64,000 bases of DNA, taken from assembly GCF_044761985.1 (NCBI RefSeq), contig NZ_JBIWDK010000007.1, positions 205,499 through 269,498 on the forward strand, written 5' to 3'. The stretch is from Peribacillus sp044761985. Lineage in GTDB: Bacteria; Bacillota; Bacilli; Bacillales; DSM-1321. Position numbers and translations under genes: made by a program. The notes under the pieces were generated by a model. The model saw nothing but the letters and a program-made list of their open reading frames with translations. It did not search any database and was not told where the DNA came from. Positions 33,579-42,160 of this stretch are shown here, piece by piece (the stretch's first letter is position 1; each line of letters opens with the position of its first letter).

Positions 33579-36500
33579 TTGAATACCAAATTGAACGTGA
33601 ACATCATAAAAGATATGTGCGGTACGGTCTCCTTCAAAAGAGGGGACGCTTTTTATCGTGCTAATAAAGTATTATTCGACTCATATGGCCCTAGTGGCTG
33701 CGAAGCGACGGTTTCAGGAGTCGAGGATTTTCACGTCACCATTGATGTGGATAAAACCGGGGGCTTCCATACGAAGTGCAGTTGCCCTACACTCGCCTCT
33801 TTCTCCAAGGATTGTCAGCATATCGCGGCCGTTTTACTTGCGGTATACCATCATCAGCGCCAAGGGACCGTCCCGACTCTTCAGTCCGAGTCGAGCCAGG
33901 AGCTGACGGATGGATTGCTGAGCCTTTTCAATCATCAGCCGGTGCGTTCAAGCGGACATCAACTTCACTTTGAAAATAGGGAAGTGCTTGATACGGAATT
34001 TATATGTAAACCTGTGATGGTGTCTAAAGGGCAGTATATGTTCGGGGTTGAAATGAAGATTGGATCGATCAATGTACCAAATATCAGGGATTTCCTGATG
34101 AGGATAAAAGAAAGGAGGCGTTCCACCGTCTCCCTATCCTTTCAATATGACCCAAGCCTGCACTGCTTTCAAAAAGAAAATGATGCCGTCATTCAGTCGC
34201 TGATCACGGTCATTTCTGATGAAAAGGTCTATCTGGATGCTTCCGGTCAATCAGGCTACACACAGATTCATTCCTTATTGCTTCTTCCGCCCTCTTCTTG
34301 GAAAAGTCTGTTTCCACTCCTTATCCAAGCACCTTTGGTGAAACTTCGGCATGACGGGACAATCGTGGACGGACTGCAAGTATCGGAAGACTTACTGCCG
34401 CTCCAGTTTGATTTTACCAAAACTGAAAGCAAGGGCTACCAGCTGAATATCAAGGGGTTGGATTCGGTAATCGTGATGAATGCCTATGATGTTGTTTTGG
34501 CTGATGGCAAGCTGTTTTCTTTGAAAAAAGAAGACTGCCAACGCCTTATCGAATTGAAATCGATGCTGGAGACTTCCGGGACGAATCGAATTCCGATTGC
34601 CTGGGATCAATTGGATGTATTCCTTGAAAAAGTGGTTCCGGGGTTGAAAAAAATAGGAATTGTCCATATTTCGGATTCGATTACCGAGCAGTTTGTGAAA
34701 ACTCCCCTGATTGCCAAGTTATACTTGGATCGTGTAAATAACAAATTGCTTGCCGGGCTCGAGTTCCACTATGGCAATATTGTGATGAATCCCTTGGAAA
34801 GCCGGGAAAACAAAGCGGTCTCCATGCTCATAAGGGATGTGGAGAAGGAAAAGGTGATTCTTACGTTGATGGAAGAAAGTCAGTTTGCCAAGAATGAGGG
34901 CGGCTACTTCTTACATAATGAAGAGCTGGAATACGAGTTTTTGTATCACAGTGTGCCAAAACTGCAAAAGCTCGTCCAACTTTATGCGACGACTGCCGTA
35001 AGAAGTCGGATTGCCAGAGGGAATCCACCTCCGCAGGTGCGAATAAAAATTAAAAAAGAACGGACCAACTGGCTCGAATTCAAGTTTGAAATGGACGGGA
35101 TCCCTGACAAGCAAATACGGGAGATCCTAGAAGCCCTAGAAGAAAAACGGAAGTATTATCGTCTTCGAAATGGTTCGTTACTGTCATTGGAAACAAGGGA
35201 ATTCGAAGAAATTAACCGATTCTTGAATGCCCTCCCGGTTCAACATGAAGATCTGGAAAGCGGCTTAAATGTACCAATCGTGAAAGGACTTCAGCTTCTT
35301 GACTCCGCAGATGATGGCACATTCACGATGGAGGAGTCGTTCCGTCAGTTCTTGGAGAATATCCGCAACTCAAGCAATCTGGAGTTCGAGTTGCCGGAGC
35401 GTTTGCAGCCGATCCTGCGGGACTATCAAAGAAACGGCTATAAGTGGATGAAGAGTCTTGCAGGATACGGGTTTGGAGGGATTTTGGCAGATGATATGGG
35501 ACTTGGTAAAACGTTGCAAAGCATCGCGTTCATCCTTTCTGAATTATTCGCCATTCGACAAAGGAAGCTTCCGGTCCTCATCGTTTGCCCCTCTTCTTTG
35601 ACGTATAACTGGCTGAGTGAATTCATGAAATTCGCCCCGGAGATACAAGCTGTTGTCATGGATGGCAATCAAAAGGAGCGATCCAAGATGCAGAAGGAAC
35701 TGGGCGAGGTGGATGCCCTAATCACGTCTTATCCGTTATTGCGCAAAGATATTCTCTGGTATGAAAAGCAGGAGTTCCACACGGTGTTTTTCGATGAAGC
35801 CCAGGCTTTCAAGAACCCTGTGACACAAACGGCACGCTCCGTGAAGAAAATCAAGGCGGACCACCGTTTCGCTCTCACTGGTACACCAGTCGAAAACTCT
35901 TTGGAGGAACTATGGTCGATTTTTCACGTCGTCTTTCCAGAGCTCTTCATGGGCTTGAAGGAATATAGTCATCTTTCCCGAAAACAGATTGCTCGCAGAA
36001 TCCGGCCGTTTTTGTTACGCCGGTTAAAGGAAGATGTGCTGGAGGAGCTTCCGGAAAAAATCGAGACGTTGGAATCGGTGGAATTGCTTCCAGACCAAAA
36101 GAGACTGTATGCGGCCTACTTAGCGAAACTGCGTGAAGATACGTTGAAGCATTTGGACAAAAACACGCTTCGGAAAAACCGGATTAGGATACTGGCCGGT
36201 TTGACCCGGTTACGGCAAATTTGTTGTCACCCTGCTCTATTTGTGGATGGCTATAAGGGGAGTTCGTCAAAATTCGAACAGCTGATGAAGATTATGGAGG
36301 AATCGAGACTTTCCGGTAGAAGGGTCCTGATTTTCTCTCAATTCACGAAAATGCTTCAAATCATCGGCAAGGATTTAGCCATACAAGGGCAATCCTTTTT
36401 CTACTTGGATGGACAGACCCCATCAAAAGAACGGGTTGAAATTTGCAATCGGTTCAACGCGGGCGACCGTGACGTCTTTCTCATTTCCTTGAAGGCAGGC

Positions 36501-36776
36501 GGCACGGGACTCAATCTGACGGGTGCCGATACCGTGATTTTATATGATCTATGGTGGAACCCAGCCGTCGAGGAACAAGCGGCGGACCGAGCACACCGCA
36601 TGGGCCAGAAGAATGTGGTCCAGGTCATCAAGCTTGTGGCCCGTGGCACGATTGAAGAAAAAATGAATGAACTGCAGGAGAAAAAACGGCATCTGATCGA
36701 GGAAATCATCGACCCTGAAAATTCATCGTCATCTGCCCTAACTGAGGAAGACATCAGGGAAATATTGAAGATATAA
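33579..36776 (+). CDS. SNF2-family helicase with SWIM zinc finger
   Basis: A 1065-residue Swi2/Snf2 ATPase. It has an N-terminal SWIM finger (CSCPTL...DCQHIAAVLLA, about residues 66-86), the SNF2-associated middle domain (~150-600) and two helicase lobes: DDMGLGKTLQS (Walker A, ~638-648), FFDEAQAFKN (DEAQ box, ~737), LTGTPVEN, RRLKEDV, then ILIFSQFTKM-type motif IV, and AADRAHRMGQ (motif VI). This is the common Bacillus SNF2 helicase (B. subtilis YwqA/YqhH type), a double-stranded DNA translocase with an unknown role in DNA or transcription maintenance. TTG start with AGGAAGGAG before it. The GC content is again chromosomal, so the island ends just upstream. Confidence 0.9.
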   Translation: MNTKLNVNIIKDMCGTVSFKRGDAFYRANKVLFDSYGPSGCEATVSGVEDFHVTIDVDKTGGFHTKCSCPTLASFSKDCQHIAAVLLAVYHHQRQGTVPTLQSESSQELTDGLLSLFNHQPVRSSGHQLHFENREVLDTEFICKPVMVSKGQYMFGVEMKIGSINVPNIRDFLMRIKERRRSTVSLSFQYDPSLHCFQKENDAVIQSLITVISDEKVYLDASGQSGYTQIHSLLLLPPSSWKSLFPLLIQAPLVKLRHDGTIVDGLQVSEDLLPLQFDFTKTESKGYQLNIKGLDSVIVMNAYDVVLADGKLFSLKKEDCQRLIELKSMLETSGTNRIPIAWDQLDVFLEKVVPGLKKIGIVHISDSITEQFVKTPLIAKLYLDRVNNKLLAGLEFHYGNIVMNPLESRENKAVSMLIRDVEKEKVILTLMEESQFAKNEGGYFLHNEELEYEFLYHSVPKLQKLVQLYATTAVRSRIARGNPPPQVRIKIKKERTNWLEFKFEMDGIPDKQIREILEALEEKRKYYRLRNGSLLSLETREFEEINRFLNALPVQHEDLESGLNVPIVKGLQLLDSADDGTFTMEESFRQFLENIRNSSNLEFELPERLQPILRDYQRNGYKWMKSLAGYGFGGILADDMGLGKTLQSIAFILSELFAIRQRKLPVLIVCPSSLTYNWLSEFMKFAPEIQAVVMDGNQKERSKMQKELGEVDALITSYPLLRKDILWYEKQEFHTVFFDEAQAFKNPVTQTARSVKKIKADHRFALTGTPVENSLEELWSIFHVVFPELFMGLKEYSHLSRKQIARRIRPFLLRRLKEDVLEELPEKIETLESVELLPDQKRLYAAYLAKLREDTLKHLDKNTLRKNRIRILAGLTRLRQICCHPALFVDGYKGSSSKFEQLMKIMEESRLSGRRVLIFSQFTKMLQIIGKDLAIQGQSFFYLDGQTPSKERVEICNRFNAGDRDVFLISLKAGGTGLNLTGADTVILYDLWWNPAVEEQAADRAHRMGQKNVVQVIKLVARGTIEEKMNELQEKKRHLIEEIIDPENSSSSALTEEDIREILKI

Positions 36777-36780
36777 AAAA

Positions 36781-36824
36781 AGCGGCAGCCAAGAAGGGGA
36801 AACTTCTGGCTGCCCTTTTTTATC
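36781..36824 (+). terminator. Helicase gene terminator
   Basis: GGCAGCCA-agaaggggaaactt-cTGGCTGCC then CTTTTTT. Confidence 0.9.
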
Positions 36825-36900
36825 TGTACGACCATTCTCTGTGATAAGAAGGAAAGTATGCAAGCGATACGTTCAAGTAGAAAAAGAAAAAGTGAACAAA

Positions 36901-36924
36901 CAAAAACCCTATCGTTAAATAGGG
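36901..36924 (-). terminator. Terminator of the zinc-ribbon gene
   Basis: CCCTAT-cgttaa-ATAGGG; TTTTTG follows on the minus strand. Confidence 0.8.
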
Positions 36925-37110
36925 TCAAATCGATTTCTTCATGCCGCATTCTCTGCATGTACGAATATATACATAATCCTTAACGGAACTTTTGAACTGA
37001 GCATTGCCGCAATTATCACAACGACCACTGACTATGTCAGGAAACTCTGCATAATCATAAATGATTGTGGTGTCATATACCTTTTTTTCTTTTGGAGTTT
37101 CTTCAGACAA
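36925..37110 (-). CDS. Small two-CxxC zinc-ribbon protein
   Basis: A 61-residue protein with GRCDNCGNAQFK and IRTCRECGMKKSI, two CxxC knuckles 21-22 residues apart, forming a zinc ribbon. The N-terminus is acidic-basic and disordered. Such proteins are probably nucleic-acid or protein adaptors; nothing specific is known. The start is a TTG at 37110 with GAAGGTGAT upstream. It faces the SNF2 gene and is upstream-separated from DUF3147. Confidence 0.72.
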   Translation of the reverse strand: MSEETPKEKKVYDTTIIYDYAEFPDIVSGRCDNCGNAQFKSSVKDYVYIRTCRECGMKKSI

Positions 37111-37179
37111 AGTAAATCACCTTCATTATGTTATTTAACACATTTATCATACCAAAAAATGAGGGCAGTAGGAAATCAA

Positions 37180-37521
37180 TCAGGAAATAAACCTAGCCAT
37201 TATATATTTTTGCCCTGTTAAAAATATCCCCCAAGCCACGAGCCCAAGGGGGATAGCCAGCCCTACATGAATGGATTGCTTTAATGCCGTATAAATCACA
37301 ACTAGCATGGCCACTGTAGCGGGAAAACCTGCCAGAACGCCCAGTGTGAATGTATGGATATTCTGAGTGGGCTCTCCCTGAACCGTTAGCCAAATTATAC
37401 TGAGGATACTGATTAATGGCAGAGCAGCCACAATCCCGCCATATAAAGGGAATCGTCGGGCCATTTCCGTTACAAGTCCAATGATGACCGCGGAACTGGC
37501 TATTTTAATGAACAAATACAT
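37180..37521 (-). CDS. DUF3147-family membrane protein
   Basis: A 113-residue protein with four membrane helices, opening with LFIKIASSAVIIGLVTEMAR and containing YGGIVAALPLISILSIIWL, as in DUF3147. Function unknown. Its ATG overlaps the stop codon of the MarR gene by one base, so they are co-transcribed and translationally coupled; the regulator may control this membrane protein. Confidence 0.85.
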   Translation of the reverse strand: MYLFIKIASSAVIIGLVTEMARRFPLYGGIVAALPLISILSIIWLTVQGEPTQNIHTFTLGVLAGFPATVAMLVVIYTALKQSIHVGLAIPLGLVAWGIFLTGQKYIMARFIS

Positions 37522-37919
37522 TAAGTAGATACCTCACTTAATAACCGGAATGCTTCTCTTATTTGTTCCCTTTCAGAAACGGATAACTTGCTAAGCGCCT
37601 GTTGTAGTTTTTTCTCATCCAATTCCGTGTTCTTTTTTAAAATGGTTGCACCGACATCCGTTAAATGTAAATACACCTTACGCTGATCATCTTCCGATCG
37701 CTCCTTAAGCACCCATCCGTTTTGCACCAATTTTTTGACATGCTCAGAAGCTGTATTGTGGGAAATCGATAATTGTTCGGCAATATCTCGGATCATAACA
37801 TCTTTCCTTTTTTGAATTATTTGCAAGACTCGTACGCTTTGATGGGAAATGGCTTCTTGTTGTTGCGGATGTAAATGAAAATAGATATCCGTGAAGTAGT
37901 CATTGATTTCCTGTATCAT
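37521..37919 (-). CDS. MarR-family transcriptional regulator
   Basis: A 132-residue winged-helix repressor. VRVLQIIQ, IRDIAEQLSISHNTASEHVK (recognition helix) and a wing KERSEDDQRKVYLHLT with the conserved DxR are present. It precedes the DUF3147 gene and is transcribed away from the tyrosinase. ACGAATATATCGTATTATACGATATAAGG (37950-37978 region, with ATATCGTAT/ATACGATAT) in the divergent region is a plausible palindromic operator. The signal is unknown. Confidence 0.85.
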   Translation of the reverse strand: MIQEINDYFTDIYFHLHPQQQEAISHQSVRVLQIIQKRKDVMIRDIAEQLSISHNTASEHVKKLVQNGWVLKERSEDDQRKVYLHLTDVGATILKKNTELDEKKLQQALSKLSVSEREQIREAFRLLSEVST

Positions 37920-37953
37920 GATTACCCCTCCTTTTTAAATCGCCTGAAACGAA

Positions 37954-37974
37954 TATATCGTATTATACGATATA
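37954..37974. promoter_or_regulatory. Palindrome upstream of marR-type gene
   Basis: ATATCGTAT-t-ATACGATAT is a perfect 9-bp inverted repeat in the marR/tyrosinase divergent region. MarR proteins usually bind such sites in their own promoter; it could affect both genes. Confidence 0.6.
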
Positions 37975-38097
37975 AGGTCAACGGAAAAATGCCCATTTTT
38001 ACCAACTATCCGCATTCGCCCTGAACCTTTCTAACATCCATTACTTAGAATATCAAAGGAACTAGTATAGATGACCATCTAGAAAAGGGGTATACCC

Positions 38098-39078
38098 ATG
38101 ACACTTGAGTATAAAGTGAGGAAAAATGTTCTACACCTTACGGATAAGGAAAAAAAGAAATACATCACTGCCGTTTTAGCCTTAAAGGAAAAAGGGATCT
38201 ATGATCGATATGTCGCCTGGCATTTGGCAGGAGGGGCGTTTCAAACTCCGCCGGGAGGAGATCCAACCACTGAAAGCCCTGCACACAATCATGCTAATCC
38301 AAGCGCAAGGAGTGTCGCGGAGAATTTACATGGAAATCATAGAGACCATAGAAGTGCCGCACATATGGGGCCAGCATTCTTGCCATGGCATCGCGATTTC
38401 CTTTGGCGCTTTGAACGTGATCTCCAAAAGATTGACCCAAGTGTGACCATTCCATATTGGGATTGGGCGGCTGATTCGGAACTGGAAGATCCGTCTTCAT
38501 CCCCAGTTTGGGACGATGATTTTATGGGGGGGAACGGAAACAGGAGAAATGACTTTCTTGTCACAGAGGGACCTTTTGCAGCGGGACAGTGGGAAGTCAT
38601 CGACGAACAGGGGAATCCTGCAGGGGGATTAAGGCGAAACTTTGCTGCAAGTGAACCGGTAGCGACCTTACCGACGAAAGCAGATGTGAAGGAAGTGCTG
38701 AAGGTCACTCCATATGACTCGCCTCCTTGGAATACGACGAGCACCCCGAGTTTTCGCAATCAACTTGAAGGGTTCATAGATGGACCTCAACTTCATAATC
38801 GTGTCCATGGTTGGGTTGGGGGCCATATGGGATCTGTCCCTACCTCACCGAATGATCCTGTTTTCTTTTTGCATCATGCAAATGTAGACCGGATATGGGT
38901 AATGTGGAAAATCCTTAACCGGCAGGAAAGATATTTGCCAAGAAAAGGGGGACCATTCGGCCACAATTTACATGATCCCATGTTTCCATGGGACACGACG
39001 CCTAAAGATATGATCAACCATCGGAAGCTTGGGTATATTTATGATATGGAGAGAAAGGCTGTCAAAGGAGAGCATTGA
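38098..39078 (+). CDS. Tyrosinase (type-3 copper oxidase)
   Basis: A 326-residue tyrosinase that would hydroxylate monophenols and oxidise diphenols to quinones, the first steps of melanin formation. CuA ligands are likely His42, His89 and His98 (HMGPAFLPWHRDFLWRFE); CuB ligands His233, His237 and His260 (LHNRVHGWVGGH, FLHHANVDRIW). The 27-residue distance from the first to the last CuB His equals that of the B. megaterium enzyme. There is no signal peptide and no caddie protein, so copper is loaded without a dedicated partner. The ATG follows AAAAGGGG. The gene is monocistronic. Confidence 0.92.
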   Translation: MTLEYKVRKNVLHLTDKEKKKYITAVLALKEKGIYDRYVAWHLAGGAFQTPPGGDPTTESPAHNHANPSARSVAENLHGNHRDHRSAAHMGPAFLPWHRDFLWRFERDLQKIDPSVTIPYWDWAADSELEDPSSSPVWDDDFMGGNGNRRNDFLVTEGPFAAGQWEVIDEQGNPAGGLRRNFAASEPVATLPTKADVKEVLKVTPYDSPPWNTTSTPSFRNQLEGFIDGPQLHNRVHGWVGGHMGSVPTSPNDPVFFLHHANVDRIWVMWKILNRQERYLPRKGGPFGHNLHDPMFPWDTTPKDMINHRKLGYIYDMERKAVKGEH

Positions 39079-39094
39079 TACGAAAAGCGGTAAC

Positions 39095-39130
39095 AAAAAA
39101 AACGCGGTGAATACAATCACTGCGTTTTTA
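39095..39130. terminator. Bidirectional terminator
   Basis: AACGCGGTGA pairs with TCACTGCGTT between A- and T-runs; serves tyrosinase and the convergent exporter gene. Confidence 0.88.
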
Positions 39131-39136
39131 TAGTGA

Positions 39137-40108
39137 TCAAGCGCTCTCGGAAGAAGGATCCGCTCTCTTTTCTCTCGTGTGTGAAACGTAGCTATGCAGG
39201 ATCATTCCAAGAATCACGATGAAGATTCCTAACCAGGAAAGGGCGGAAGGAATCGGGAGCGATAAAAATACCAGTTCACCAGCTAAGGCGAATAGGACCT
39301 CCATTGATTGTGTCGCTTCAACGGAAGCTAGTTTCTGCATGTTCCCCCGCACCATATCGGTGGCCTTGAAAAACAGGACCGTTGCAATCACACCTGAAAA
39401 GAGGGCAACCAAAAGTGATTGGAAACTCTGCATCATCGTTGGCGCCCCAACGGTGAAAAAACCATACAACGAAAGTAAAAACCAAAACGGGAGGCTTGCC
39501 AATGTCATGCCCAACACCCGTTGGTAGGCATCCAAACGTCCTCGAGAAACGTCCATCATTTTACGATTTCCAAGTGGGTAAGCAAAGGAGGCAAGAAGGA
39601 CCGGAACGACACCCAACAAGAGATTGCTGAATGTAATATGCTTGGTGTGCTCCACCTGCATCAATATAATTCCAAACAGGATGATCAAGGACATGCTAAG
39701 CCCTTTCAAGGAGATTTTGCCTTTTTGCCTTAGAAGCCCATCCTTTGTTTCAAACATTTCAAAAAATAGCGGGGCGAGTAAAGCACCGGATATGATCGTG
39801 ACTTGCCAGGTCCCGGCGATTAACCAGCCAGGTGAGTATGCCGAAGCATAGCATAATGGTGCATAAAATAACCCGAACCCAACGAAACTCCAAAGTAGCC
39901 AAGTTCCGGGTTGTTCTTTCATCACAAGGAGAAGAGGGCGAAGGTTTTTCCTGCTCAGAACGATACATAGCAGAAAAGGAACCATAAAGATATATCTTAA
40001 GGAAGCGCTCCAAATCCAACTGCCACCAGCCAATTCCATCGACTGATTGAGAACGAAGGTAAACGCAAAGAAGAGAGCGGAACAAACCCCTATTAAAATC
40101 GGTCGCAA
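39137..40108 (-). CDS. EmrE-family multidrug efflux transporter (DMT superfamily)
   Basis: A ~323-residue, ten-helix transporter of the large EmrE-family branch (PF13536 type). LIGVCSALFFAFTFVLNQSM at the start, WSASLRYIFMVPFL, then FYAPLCYASAYSPGWLIAGTWQ and VEATQSMEVLFALAGE are the conserved stretches. Export of toxic cations is assumed from the family only. I prefer the TTG at 40108 because GAGGTGA lies 5 bases upstream; a frame from 40168 has none. It is monocistronic and divergent from abrB across a 477-base region. Confidence 0.8.
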   Translation of the reverse strand: MRPILIGVCSALFFAFTFVLNQSMELAGGSWIWSASLRYIFMVPFLLCIVLSRKNLRPLLLVMKEQPGTWLLWSFVGFGLFYAPLCYASAYSPGWLIAGTWQVTIISGALLAPLFFEMFETKDGLLRQKGKISLKGLSMSLIILFGIILMQVEHTKHITFSNLLLGVVPVLLASFAYPLGNRKMMDVSRGRLDAYQRVLGMTLASLPFWFLLSLYGFFTVGAPTMMQSFQSLLVALFSGVIATVLFFKATDMVRGNMQKLASVEATQSMEVLFALAGELVFLSLPIPSALSWLGIFIVILGMILHSYVSHTREKRADPSSESA

Positions 40109-40300
40109 TCGACTCACCTCTATCTGTTTTTTTGCCACCAACCCCATCATATCGGACGCAAGATTCAATGGGTACCATAAAGATGTATACTCAGTTCGGA
40201 ATAATTATCAGAATATTGAAACCTGATTCTTTGTTAAATTGTCTACCAGTTACCAAATAAAATCAACAACGTTTTCACTAAAATCATGAATCTACCTATT

Positions 40301-40317
40301 TTCGACAAAATACGACA
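40301..40317 (-). promoter_or_regulatory. Distal Spo0A-box pair
   Basis: On the minus strand TGTCGTA (40311-40317) and TGTCGAA (40301-40307) with three bases between. The second is a perfect 0A box. Lies about 280 bases upstream of abrB, nearer the divergent exporter gene. Confidence 0.5.
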
Positions 40318-40487
40318 ATGTGTAATTGTTGGTATTTTTGAAGAAAATTTGAATAAAAATATATTAATATATAAGAAAAGATAAAAAATACTCTCTTTAA
40401 ACCTATAAAAGTGCCATTATATCAGTGTTTATTCCGTATTTTTCGAATCTTCTAATAGAAGGTAGATAATATATTAAGATACGGTAA

Positions 40488-40516
40488 TTGACGAAATTGG
40501 GAAGGGGTGGTATCTT
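40488..40516 (+). promoter_or_regulatory. Possible abrB promoter P1
   Basis: TTGACG (40488-40493), 17 bases, TATCTT (40511-40516). The -35 overlaps TGACGAA, one base from a 0A box. Confidence 0.45.
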
Positions 40517-40532
40517 TAATAAGAGAAAAGAA

Positions 40533-40555
40533 TGTCGAATTTTGACGAATATAAT
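40533..40555 (+). promoter_or_regulatory. abrB proximal promoter with Spo0A boxes
   Basis: TGTCGAA (perfect 0A box, 40533-40539) and TGACGAA (40543-40549), then TATAAT (40550-40555). Same arrangement of tandem 0A boxes at the promoter as in B. subtilis abrB, where Spo0A~P represses. Confidence 0.75.
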
Positions 40556-40585
40556 AATGCATAATAAATAGTGAGGTAATGACAA

Positions 40586-40870
40586 ATGAAATCTACAGGT
40601 ATTGTACGTAAAGTTGACGAATTAGGCCGGGTGGTAATTCCAATCGAATTACGCCGTACATTAGGAATTAAAGAGAAGGACGCTTTGGAAATCTATGTAG
40701 AACAAGAGCGTATCATTCTTCAAAAATATAAACCGAACATGACTTGTCAAGTAACGGGTGAAACATCTGATGACAATATGAAACTTGCTGGTGGTAAGTT
40801 AATCCTTAGCCAAGAAGGCGCTGAACTTCTAATTAAAGAAATTCAAGCTAGCCTTGAAACAGCAAAATAA
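40586..40870 (+). CDS. abrB: Transition-state regulator AbrB
   Basis: A 94-residue SpoVT-AbrB-type DNA-binding protein. The swapped-hairpin barrel KSTGIVRKVDELGRVVIPIE and LRRTLGIKEKDALEIYVE and the C-terminal oligomerisation region match AbrB closely, including a lone Cys in MTCQVTGE. It represses post-exponential genes (antibiotics, proteases, biofilm). Ribosome site GAGGTAATG. It is isolated between an exporter and an acetyltransferase instead of the yabC-metS region where abrB lies in B. subtilis, so it could be a paralogue (Abh is similar); the 0A boxes argue for true AbrB-type control. Confidence 0.9.
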   Translation: MKSTGIVRKVDELGRVVIPIELRRTLGIKEKDALEIYVEQERIILQKYKPNMTCQVTGETSDDNMKLAGGKLILSQEGAELLIKEIQASLETAK

Positions 40871-40883
40871 TAGTTTTCAAGTA

Positions 40884-40925
40884 AAAAAAGTGCAACGGGA
40901 AGAAATTACCCGTTGCGCTTTTTTA
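40884..40925 (+). terminator. abrB terminator
   Basis: GTGCAACGGG-aagaaatta-CCCGTTGCGC then TTTTTT. Confidence 0.93.
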
Positions 40926-41019
40926 TTCTTCTATTAATCTCCTATCATTCTTACACGAACATAAAAAATGACGTTACCCATAAGAAGAATTCACATTGAT
41001 AGTTTGCCCGACTTTCGGA

Positions 41020-41556
41020 TTAATCATTTGGATTGATTATGGCTAATATCTGGTGATCTTCCCAGCGCCCCTGTATTTTTACACTTTGTTTTGCGATTCC
41101 TTCTTTGTGAAAACCGACCTTTTCCAAAACGCGTATGGAACCTATGTTATGTGGCATAACCCCAGCCTCAATCCTATGTAAACCAATCGTTTCAAAAGCA
41201 TAATCCACCACCATTTTGGCAGCTTCTGTAGTGTAACCATTCCCATTGTTTTTTTGGTCTAAGTAATAACCCATGGTGGCACTTTGAAGGGGCCCGCGAA
41301 TAATATGAAACAGGCTGATCGTTCCTATTAACCTATGATTAGTATTCAGGAAGATTCCAAACTCGTAACTACTATTTCCTTTTGACTTATGTCCCGAAGT
41401 TATGATTTCCTTTTGTTTTTCTAAAGAATAGTAGTTAGCTGGTTGGTCTGTCGAAAATGGTTCAAAGAACGGCCTATTTTCCACTAGCAATTGTAGTAAA
41501 TTTTCAGCATCTGATAGTATAAGTTGTCTTACATATATATTTTTACTGGATAACAC
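41020..41556 (-). CDS. RimJ/RimL-family GNAT acetyltransferase
   Basis: A 178-residue GNAT enzyme that uses acetyl-CoA. The start IYVRQLILSDAENLLQLL, GYYLDQKNNGNGYTTEAAKM (motif A, with an NGNG-Y variation of the pyrophosphate loop), LHRIEAGVMPHNIGSIRVLE and KVGFHKEG are typical of the RimJ/RimL subgroup, which modifies N-termini of ribosomal or other proteins. The substrate is not known. It lies alone between abrB and a DUF6440 gene. Confidence 0.85.
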   Translation of the reverse strand: MLSSKNIYVRQLILSDAENLLQLLVENRPFFEPFSTDQPANYYSLEKQKEIITSGHKSKGNSSYEFGIFLNTNHRLIGTISLFHIIRGPLQSATMGYYLDQKNNGNGYTTEAAKMVVDYAFETIGLHRIEAGVMPHNIGSIRVLEKVGFHKEGIAKQSVKIQGRWEDHQILAIINPND

Positions 41557-41830
41557 GATTGACCCCCTTCAGTTAATGGAATATATTTCATTATACACTA
41601 TCGCTCGGTATACCATAGCAAAGACAAAGATAACCACGGCACGTATCACAGAGGCAGTATTTCGACCATGCTACGCCAGTTGGGCCACTTATCCACCATG
41701 AACGACTACTCCTTTTTTGGAATCAGGAACTTGCGGAACTAATATAATTAGGGATGAAGGAAGAAAAGTACTTCCTGGAAGTAAGATGGAGATAGCTGCT
41801 TCAACAATCCGAAAAAAGGAGCGTGTTATA

Positions 41831-42031
41831 GTGGCAAAGAAACGTTTTGAGGACATTTATACAGAAGGAAAAATGGCTGTTATTAAAATAATTCGTGATA
41901 ATGAAACAGGAGTCCTATATATGTTTCATTATGGCGGTCCTACTTCTGGGTTAACGGTTATGGTTGATAAAGATGGAAAACCTTTAGTTGATAAAGACTT
42001 TATAGCTGAGTCTGGGACTTCAGTTGAGTAA
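41831..42031 (+). CDS. DUF6440-family protein
   Basis: A 66-residue protein starting at GTG 41831 behind AAAAGGAG; the longer frame back to 41717 has no ribosome site. KKRFEDIYTEGKMAVIKIIR, TGVLYMFHYGG and GLTVMVDKDGKPLV are the DUF6440 core. It is probably a small beta-sandwich that recurs in Firmicutes, often near phage or mobile genes. Function unknown. A hairpin terminator begins within ten bases of its stop. Confidence 0.78.
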   Translation: MAKKRFEDIYTEGKMAVIKIIRDNETGVLYMFHYGGPTSGLTVMVDKDGKPLVDKDFIAESGTSVE

Positions 42032-42038
42032 TGGGTCG

Positions 42039-42066
42039 GCCACTTCCATATGGAGGTGGCTTTTTC
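42039..42066 (+). terminator. Rho-independent terminator
   Basis: GCCACTTCC-atat-GGAGGTGGC then TTTTTC. Confidence 0.92.
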
Positions 42067-42160
42067 ACACTATGTCACAAAGAAATATTTAACAGGTGGC
42101 TAGATCCATTTATAACGAACACTAAGAAAATAAAATGTACGGGCATTGGAAACTCACTTT

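Noticed and set aside
36401..36958. 185-codon frame antisense to the SNF2 helicase
   Set aside because: It covers conserved helicase motifs on the other strand and the helicase terminator; no independent support.
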